A stretch of 12,198 nucleotides of DNA from Beroe ovata (taxonomy: Eukaryota > Ctenophora > Nuda > Beroida > Beroidae). Shown here in pieces: positions 6,701-12,198 of this stretch. The stretch spans positions 603,676 to 615,873 of the forward strand of contig CAMPET010000002.1 of assembly GCA_946803715.1 (NCBI GenBank), written 5' to 3'. The notes under the pieces are model-generated. The model worked only from the letters and a program-made list of their open reading frames with translations, did not search any database and was not told the origin of the DNA. The position numbers were made by a program, and so were the translations under genes. Each line of letters begins with the position of its first letter. Position 1 is the stretch's first letter.

Positions 6701-8235
6701 ATATTATGAAGCACATTATCACTCGATAAAGAGCTAGAATTAAATTTGTGAATGATTTCAAATCCGGCGAAGGTACCAGTGCAGTTACTCGGTTAAGGAG
6801 CGTAATCATACAACTACAAAAGCGATTCGATCATGAATTTTAAACAGTGGTATAAAACTTATACAAAACTGAAATGAAAGTGTTTCAAATATCTACATGT
6901 CAAGAATAATGTTGATGAATAATCAATGCATTGCCTGACTGGCATTTTTAATTGCGCGCGCTGAAATATTGGCTAAATTCTATCATTAAAACCCTCGTCA
7001 AATATTTCAAGAAGTGGTGCGAAGTTTATACTAAAATGCTAATAAGTAATTTTTAATGGTTTTGACAGCGATCTCTATAACAATTTTTGCTTTGATGGAC
7101 GATAATGCTATAGTGCACATTGCACAATGCTACTGACGTGGACAACCTGGTAGTTTTCATCCTTAAATCCCTTTGATTGCCATTAATTACTCTGTTGGTG
7201 TTTTAGAAAGATGATACCATCTGGTCAAGGAAATAAGAGTAATTGCAATTTGAAATTTGGTTATCAGATTACCCCGGGCAGTTTCTTGATTGCTCCACTG
7301 TAGGGAAAAGCCTGGCCCTAGAGTTGATTTAAATTTTCAACATTAGAAGCTACTAAATAAGTTTAATTATCCACTGATGAACTGGAATTTCTCCTATCAT
7401 TCTTGCATTATTTTTTTAAGTATTTGAAGTATTTATCTAATGTAAATGATGCTATATGATATAGATAATTTGTTTTGCTTAATATTTTAATATTCGTTGC
7501 TTAAATAATTTGTAACTAAAACTTATCTACACTTTGTGGAGATCCTGAAGAAGAGACTATAATGTCTTGAAACTGTTAGTAGATTTGTGGTGAAAAAGTG
7601 GGTGGGTTTGATTCAATTGACCTTGTATCACTGTCTACAATGTTCAATCATCTGAAGCATGTAACTTAAGTAATTTGTTTTACTTAAATATTTTTTGCAT
7701 CATTTAGCAAAGCTCAAGTGAAAAAGTTCCTGAATCTCCTGTGGGAAATATATGGTGGTGAGTACCTTTTTGATATATTATTGGATGAGATTACACAACC
7801 CTTTAGGGAAGTCTTTGATGTTTGATCTGAAATGCCACTTTTTTGTTATCGGAGGATTTCTTGGTTATTAAAGTCAATGCTCTTAGTAATTTAGTTAAGT
7901 CAGATGATTGGGGAAATGGAATAAATCATTCAAACATCAATATGAAAACAATAAAAAAACAAATTATTTGAATCAACCATCAAAAGTCTATACTAAGTTT
8001 TAACCCAAGCAAATTCACTTATAACAATTTCAATCAGCGTTAGTAACAGCAAATTAAAAGACAATATTTTCTAAGCAGTTTTGTATTGTTTTATGTCATT
8101 ATATGTTGACATTGAATGATGTACATTGTACAGTGATTAAAATAAGTATGAAATTCAAGAAATGATGCAATGTACCCAATGAATCACTTTAGGTAAATCT
8201 TGAAATTACCATTGCTGACCATTATGGAGAAACAT
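6701..8235. other. Gene-free AT-rich stretch
   Basis: There is no open frame of useful length on either strand. Small items only: TGCACATTGCACA near 7115-7128, a 50-nt block flanked by good splice signals (7708-7757), and GTACATTGTAC at 8121-8131. Confidence 0.5.
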
Positions 8236-8372
8236 TTGGTTGTTATCACATGCTCTTGCTCCATCCTCTCTCTCACACGACTCCTGATTATGTAGCTAAC
8301 ACCTGAATGTGTTTCAGGAAGTGAAGTGTTGAGAGAGAGGAAAAGGGGAGCAAGGGGAACAGTGACAACCAA
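8236..8372. repeat. 137-nt long imperfect hairpin
   Basis: The left arm contains TTGGTTGT (8236-8243), TTGCTCC (8256-8262) and CCTCTCTCTCA (8265-8275). Their exact complements occur in reverse order: TGAGAGAGAGG (8330-8340), GGAGCAA (8347-8353) and ACAACCAA (8365-8372). TCCTGA near 8282 and TTCAGGA near 8333 extend the pairing inward. It fits a long hairpin such as a MITE relic or a transcribed foldback; no gene is implied. Confidence 0.7.
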
Positions 8373-9587
8373 GTGCACCAATTTTCCAAATCTTCATCTT
8401 AAACTGAATTCAGATTTAATAGCTCAAAAGCTTATCTCTAAACTTTCTGGTTTTCTGTTGTGATGATAATCAGTGATGCTAGAAACAGATTACTGTGTTT
8501 CATCACAAGTGAAATGAATAGACGTTGTTTTAGTGACAAAAAGATATGTATAACCACAAAGCTGCCAATATGGAGTAACATGACACTACTACACTGCTTC
8601 CTACTCACACACAAACAATTTGTAATGTGACACTCTAAGCCTAGGATCTACTATTGTTCACATTCACCATTGATAATATGTAGAACTGTACATACAACAC
8701 AGTACACACTAAACCTTTTTGCTCTGTAACACTGTGATGGATGTTGATTTTGAGTTTATTTTTCACTGATTCACTGTAGCATTCTGTCTGAAGATTGCAC
8801 AGTGGCCGGCACTTTTTCTGCTCAGTACTCACATTACACAAGAAAATGTATTCCAGAACTTACTGGTCAGATTAAAGCTCTGCAACTCAAGCAGTTACCG
8901 TTAGGAACTTGCTTTTCATACTACTTGCTACCGTCGTGTGCTTATGGTGTGCGGCACTGAATGCACGCTTAACAATTGTTTGAATTTTAACAAAATTGCT
9001 TATTCTCGCTTGTTACTAAATGTCATAGCTTCAGAGATAGCATTACCAGTAGGCGGTTTTCAACATGGAATTGTAACACCGGGACTTTTATACAGTTATT
9101 AATTAGTTGTACAGTCATTAATTAGTTCATTGTGTCTTATATAGCACAGCGCAGGTGCTGCACTCGTAGCAAAACGAACACACACGTACTCATAGAACAG
9201 TGCGCAGTGCGCGCTGCAGTGTATACACATCATTGTTCACTGTGCATGAAGCAACAATAATCGTACTATACACAGTGATGTATTCAGTACAAAGTGTATA
9301 CACCCCTCCGTGTCAGACGTACAATGTACTCAAATATTATCTGATACTGATAACTGTGTGTGAAAACACGTCTTGTTAAAGAATAATGGGTGCTTTAAAC
9401 ACATAATCAAACGGACTCTAATACTTATGTCGATCTATCGTTATTCGTGACATGTTGATTGCTGGTTTAATTTTGTTCTTGTATTAAATATGGATTATGA
9501 AATAATTTTATTACATTGTTTTACTCATGACTTGTGATTTAACTCACTTTTCGAACGTGTCATATTGTTCAGTTCTCAACAATCACA
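8373..9587. other. Gene-free region upstream of OSTF1
   Basis: The region is AT-rich to about 9050. It then has a patch with GCGC/CAG-rich sequence (9150-9235) and a repeated TTAATTAGTT (9099 and 9118 areas). GTACAATGTAC lies at 9319-9329. The minus-strand 66-codon frame at 8641-8841 has no family likeness. Part of this should be the OSTF1 promoter, but I see no clear core element. Confidence 0.45.
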
Positions 9588-9785
9588 ATGTCAATATTAG
9601 ACACATTTCAAAGTGTGATCTCAACTCTTGCTACACTCAAACCACTCCTCACATACCTCAAAACGCAAACCCCCCTGCTAGCTTGTGAACATGCCACAGA
9701 GACCAGCTCCGCCCCCTCCAAAGAAACCCAACTCCGTTATCAAGGTTGTGAAAGCGCTCTACCCATACACTGCATCTCGCAGTGA
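9588..9785 (+). other. Upstream ORF overlapping the OSTF1 start
   Basis: An ATG at 9588 opens 65 codons that run past the OSTF1 ATG in another frame and stop at 9783-9785. If transcribed as leader it would be expected to reduce OSTF1 translation. A pyrimidine-rich acceptor-like CCCCCCTGCTAG ending at 9681 could instead remove it by splicing, leaving a leader beginning CTTGTGAAC. The encoded peptide is not recognised. Confidence 0.35.
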
Positions 9786-10350
9786 CGAAGTCAGTTTCGC
9801 TGAGGGTGACACTCTGTACATCCTATCGGAACCGGAAGTGGGCTGGTATCAGGCCCGAGTAGGCCACCCTGAGAGGGGCTCTACTGGCCTCGTGCCAGCA
9901 AACTATGTGGAGGAAAGCACAGAGACGGTGAACAATCCTCTACACGAGGCTGCTAAGAGAGGGAACATTTCCTTCTTGAGGGAGTGCATTGCGAATAAGG
10001 TGTCTGTCAATGGGCTGGACAATGCTGGGTGCACACCCCTCCACTGGGCTGCGGCAGGCGGGTTTGAGGAGTGTGTGGGTGTTCTCCTAGCACAACCCAA
10101 CATCCTGATAGATGTTCAGAATAAGATGGGAGACACGCCACTCCACCAGGCAGCGTGGAAATGCAGACCAGAGAGTGTCACGCTGTTGTTAGAGGCAGGG
10201 GCAAAGACAAATCTCAGGAATAACGATGGGAAAACCCCGCATGACCTGTCACGTGACCCGCAGTGCGGAGCTCTGCTCAGAGATAGCACGTCTCGACGTA
10301 ATGTGGCATCTGACTATATCGATAATGATGCGGCAGAGGACTCAGACTAG
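9691..10350 (+). CDS. OSTF1: Osteoclast-stimulating factor 1 (SH3-ankyrin adaptor), single exon
   Basis: OSTF1 is a small cytosolic adaptor whose SH3 domain binds proline-rich partners and whose ankyrin repeats make further contacts; in vertebrates it indirectly promotes osteoclast formation, so an invertebrate role is unknown. The frame is 219 aa, close to the roughly 214 aa of the human protein. Residues 1-15 are a Pro/Lys-rich leader. An SH3 domain spans about 16-74: ALYPY, DEVSFAEGD, GWYQAR and GLVPANYVEES supply the usual ALYxY, Trp and PxNY binding residues. Ankyrin repeats follow from about 81: NPLHEAAKRGN...VNGLD, then TPLHWAAAGG, DTPLHQAAWK and a degenerate KTPHDLSR. The acidic end DYIDNDAAEDSD mirrors the family C-terminus. 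The start is ATG 9691, with an in-frame TAG at 9679-9681. It has no introns here, whereas vertebrate genes have several. The codons are richer in G and C than the flanks. Confidence 0.95.
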   Translation: MPQRPAPPPPKKPNSVIKVVKALYPYTASRSDEVSFAEGDTLYILSEPEVGWYQARVGHPERGSTGLVPANYVEESTETVNNPLHEAAKRGNISFLRECIANKVSVNGLDNAGCTPLHWAAAGGFEECVGVLLAQPNILIDVQNKMGDTPLHQAAWKCRPESVTLLLEAGAKTNLRNNDGKTPHDLSRDPQCGALLRDSTSRRNVASDYIDNDAAEDSD

Positions 10351-10850
10351 GTGTGGAAGGGTGTGCACTGTGCATTATACCCAACTGTGATGTGTTGGGG
10401 AGTTTTGTTAATTTTCATGTGTGCGATTGTATGACTTGTGTGATCATGAGCGAGCATTTCCAGATAAATGTCAACTTCTTGACGACCACATTCACTTCAT
10501 AGATCACAGGATACAAATTTGTATTTTTCACATATTATTGGTATTTTTCCATATTATTTGCCATTAGACTTTCATTTTTGTAACAATATCCTGACTTTGT
10601 GTTTCGCATGATTGTATGACGCGTATCATTGTTTTGCTTTCCGTTCGACAGAGTTTCATTTATCTAATTCAATAGTTCCCAACTTTAATCTTACTCCTTT
10701 ATCATTTCTTCCAATTCAACCAGATTCATTTGCTCGTACCTATACTATCTGGAATTCAAGCCTAGTATTTCTTCGCTTCTTTCCCCTCTGCAGTCTCCTC
10801 TCATCGTCCCTGCATCCCACCCTTTGACCTCTGGCCAGCATTGCTCCGTT
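10351..10850 (+). other. OSTF1 3' flank, no gene seen
   Basis: No AATAAA or ATTAAA was found in the first 250 nt; GATAAA at about 10463-10468 is the nearest variant. A plus-strand 71-codon frame (10612-10827) is compositionally biased to Phe, Leu and Ser and has no family likeness. Confidence 0.45.
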
Positions 10851-10990
10851 TCTCACCCCCTCCCCCTCCTCTGTCTCTCCTCTCCCATCTACTCTTCTCT
10901 CTCCCATCTACTCTTCTCTCTCCTCTCACCTTCTCGCTCCCTCTCACATTCCCGCTCCCAAGCTCCACAATCTCTCTCCCTCCCTCTCAT
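10850..10990. repeat. Polypyrimidine (CT-rich) tract
   Basis: About 140 bases are almost purely C and T on the plus strand. The block TCTCCCATCTACTCTTCTCT is tandemly duplicated at 10881 and 10900 (19-bp period). Such tracts can adopt triplex structures; no function is shown. Confidence 0.85.
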
Positions 10991-10993
10991 CTA

Positions 10994-11032
10994 TAATAGC
11001 TAGGATATCACCACTGGGATATCCAGCTATTA
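10994..11032. repeat. 39-nt hairpin
   Basis: TAATAGCTAGGATATC (10994-11009) pairs with GATATCCAGCTATTA (11018-11032) with a single bulged A, around a short loop. It directly follows the CT tract. Confidence 0.75.
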
Positions 11033-11930
11033 CAGTTCATATACGACGCACACCAGAGTACTTTCACTGTATATAGTTACTCGCTATTGGTCAATATGAT
11101 ATCGGGTACTGCTGTTATATTGGTGGAGTTGTACCTATAGCTTGTCTATATTGTAGAACTGTGTCTATGCTAAAGATATGTTTGCGTGTATCTCCAGATT
11201 ATACTCCTTCATAATTTCAACTGTACAATGTACATATGGAGTTCTTATCCGATGTTGACGTCCGTCGTTTAACCAGTTTTCCCATTTTATTACTATCATG
11301 TTGAGATGTCTAGATACTGCAATGAAGTAGGTACTAGGTAAGTATAGTATCTGAAATGATCTATCCAAGCATCAAATGTGTACCTACAGCTGAGGTCCGT
11401 TCTGTTTAATCGCGATTGTCATAATACAATGCGGGATGTGCCACAATTGCACACTCGCGACATAATGCACACTCGCGACACAAGGCGCACCAATTAGCGC
11501 CCCAATGCACACCCAACTACATCTCACTCAGCCCACTGCCAGCTGTATCTCATTGTATTGTGGGCTGCATAATATGACCACACACCTTCGCATATTTTAA
11601 TATCATAATTAGACCAAAACACTTCTATACTACTGAGTACACTCTACTGCAGTGTGCTAGTTTTGCGGTGTTCTTCTACGAAATGTACACAGCGATGCTT
11701 GCTTCTTCTCGTATAGTGAGTGTTCATCTTTTGTCAGTGTTTCTACATTACACGCGGCAAGGGAGGAATGAGTTTTCTCACTTGCGATTCTAGTAGTGTT
11801 TACACTTTGTCCATCTGTGGCTGTGACGTCAATAGATGATAATTGATAGTTACCGCTATATTGTTATAGTACTGCGTATAATACTGCTCATCCCCCACGA
11901 CCCATTGTAGTGATTGTAGTCACTGTACTG
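11033..11930. other. Gene-free stretch with small repeats
   Basis: It contains GTACAATGTAC at 11223-11233, a CTAG|GTAAGT donor-like site at 11334-11343, and an 18-bp-period duplication of TGCACACTCGCGACA (11448-11462, 11466-11480). Short open frames on both strands show no family features. Confidence 0.45.
11824..11831. promoter_or_regulatory. Perfect CRE palindrome TGACGTCA
   Basis: The 8-bp sequence is the canonical CREB/ATF site. There is no gene start to attach it to inside the window, so function is uncertain. Confidence 0.35.
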
Positions 11931-11934
11931 AGAG

Positions 11935-11998
11935 GGGGAGTCTCTATCTCCCCAACCCCTCTCTCTCTCTCTATCTCCCCTCTTCCCCTCTCTAGTGT
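11935..11998. repeat. Second pyrimidine-rich tract
   Basis: TCTCTATCTCCCC-type simple sequence with a (CT)n core runs for about 60 bases. The minus-strand open frame across it (12101-11856) is an artefact of Arg/Glu-coding GA repeats. Confidence 0.8.
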
Positions 11999-12150
11999 GC
12001 TCTATAGTTTGCTCACTGAGAGTGGTTACTCTAGCCTCCCCCGTGCATGTAGGCTGTGGATAGTGATAGTTTATAGTGATAGCTTCCACACGGATACACA
12101 CTCAAATACATACAACCATAGTACATACATACACAAGCCTAAACATTTCA

Positions 12151-12198
12151 CACAGACACAGATTTACACAGACACAGACACACACACACACACACACA
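12151..12198. repeat. CA-rich repeat ending in a pure (CA)n microsatellite
   Basis: ACACAGACACAGATTT-like units lead into uninterrupted CA from about 12178 to the window end. Confidence 0.92.

Noticed and set aside
8641-8841. 66-codon minus-strand frame with many Cys residues
   Set aside because: No acceptable family pattern or splice context; expected by chance in a 4.6-kb AT-rich stretch.
10612-10827. 71-codon plus-strand frame after OSTF1
   Set aside because: Biased Phe/Leu/Ser composition running into the CT tract; no domain or splice support.
11856-12101. 81-codon minus-strand frame rich in Arg, Glu and Gly
   Set aside because: Its charged stretch is just the CT/GA simple repeat translated.
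1-12198. Prokaryotic operon, phage, CRISPR or viral content
   Set aside because: Spliced genes with animal domains and microsatellites are seen; there are no direct-repeat/spacer arrays, and no reverse transcriptase, integrase or capsid-like frames.

Overview
The window looks like nuclear DNA from an animal with compact, intron-containing genes. It is AT-rich with many simple repeats, and it carries two recognisable metazoan-type genes (a CDC25 dual-specificity phosphatase and OSTF1, the SH3-ankyrin osteoclast-stimulating factor 1). Short introns beside intron-poor genes would fit an early-branching or marine invertebrate such as a sponge, but this is inference only; I cannot name the species. 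No tRNA, rRNA, CRISPR or complete transposon was seen. There is one ambiguous base (N) at 6303.

Left part, minus strand (about 33-2350, perhaps to about 2700): a multi-exon CDC25-family gene that is easy to miss because every exon is short. I rebuilt five exons (2350-2277, 2026-1852, 1420-1237, 762-612, 144-33). All splice phases agree, and the joined protein runs through the CDC25 signature LIGD...IIDTRYPYEYDGGHI. The catalytic HCEF-type loop lies beyond the left edge. Its introns hold a 25/31-bp minisatellite (2061-2262), four tandem CACGTG E-boxes (1459-1519) and a 17-bp tandem duplication.

Middle left (2354-3457): a divergent intergenic region with paired E-box palindromes, a good minus-strand splice donor that may end a CDC25 leader exon, and a likely 5'-leader exon of the next gene.

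3458-4926, plus strand: a two-exon gene of 463 codons. Its protein has an N-terminal coiled coil followed by a long Ser/Asp/Glu-rich, probably disordered tail. I do not recognise the family.

4927-9587: about 4.6 kb of AT-rich sequence with no convincing gene. It holds several inverted repeats and hairpins, the strongest at 8236-8372, and small tandem repeats.

9691-10350, plus strand: a full-length, uninterrupted OSTF1 reading frame (219 aa; SH3, ankyrin repeats, acidic tail). Its nearby 5' leader holds an overlapping upstream ORF and a splice-acceptor-like site.

10351-12198: downstream sequence with a long pyrimidine tract, a 39-nt hairpin, a perfect CRE palindrome (11824-11831) and CA microsatellites, and no convincing gene.

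The genes do not form a pathway. CDC25 acts on cyclin-dependent kinases at cell-cycle transitions, OSTF1 is a cytosolic adaptor, and the coiled-coil protein is unassigned. An 11-bp palindrome, GTACATTGTAC, occurs four times across the window, far above my hand estimate of chance.
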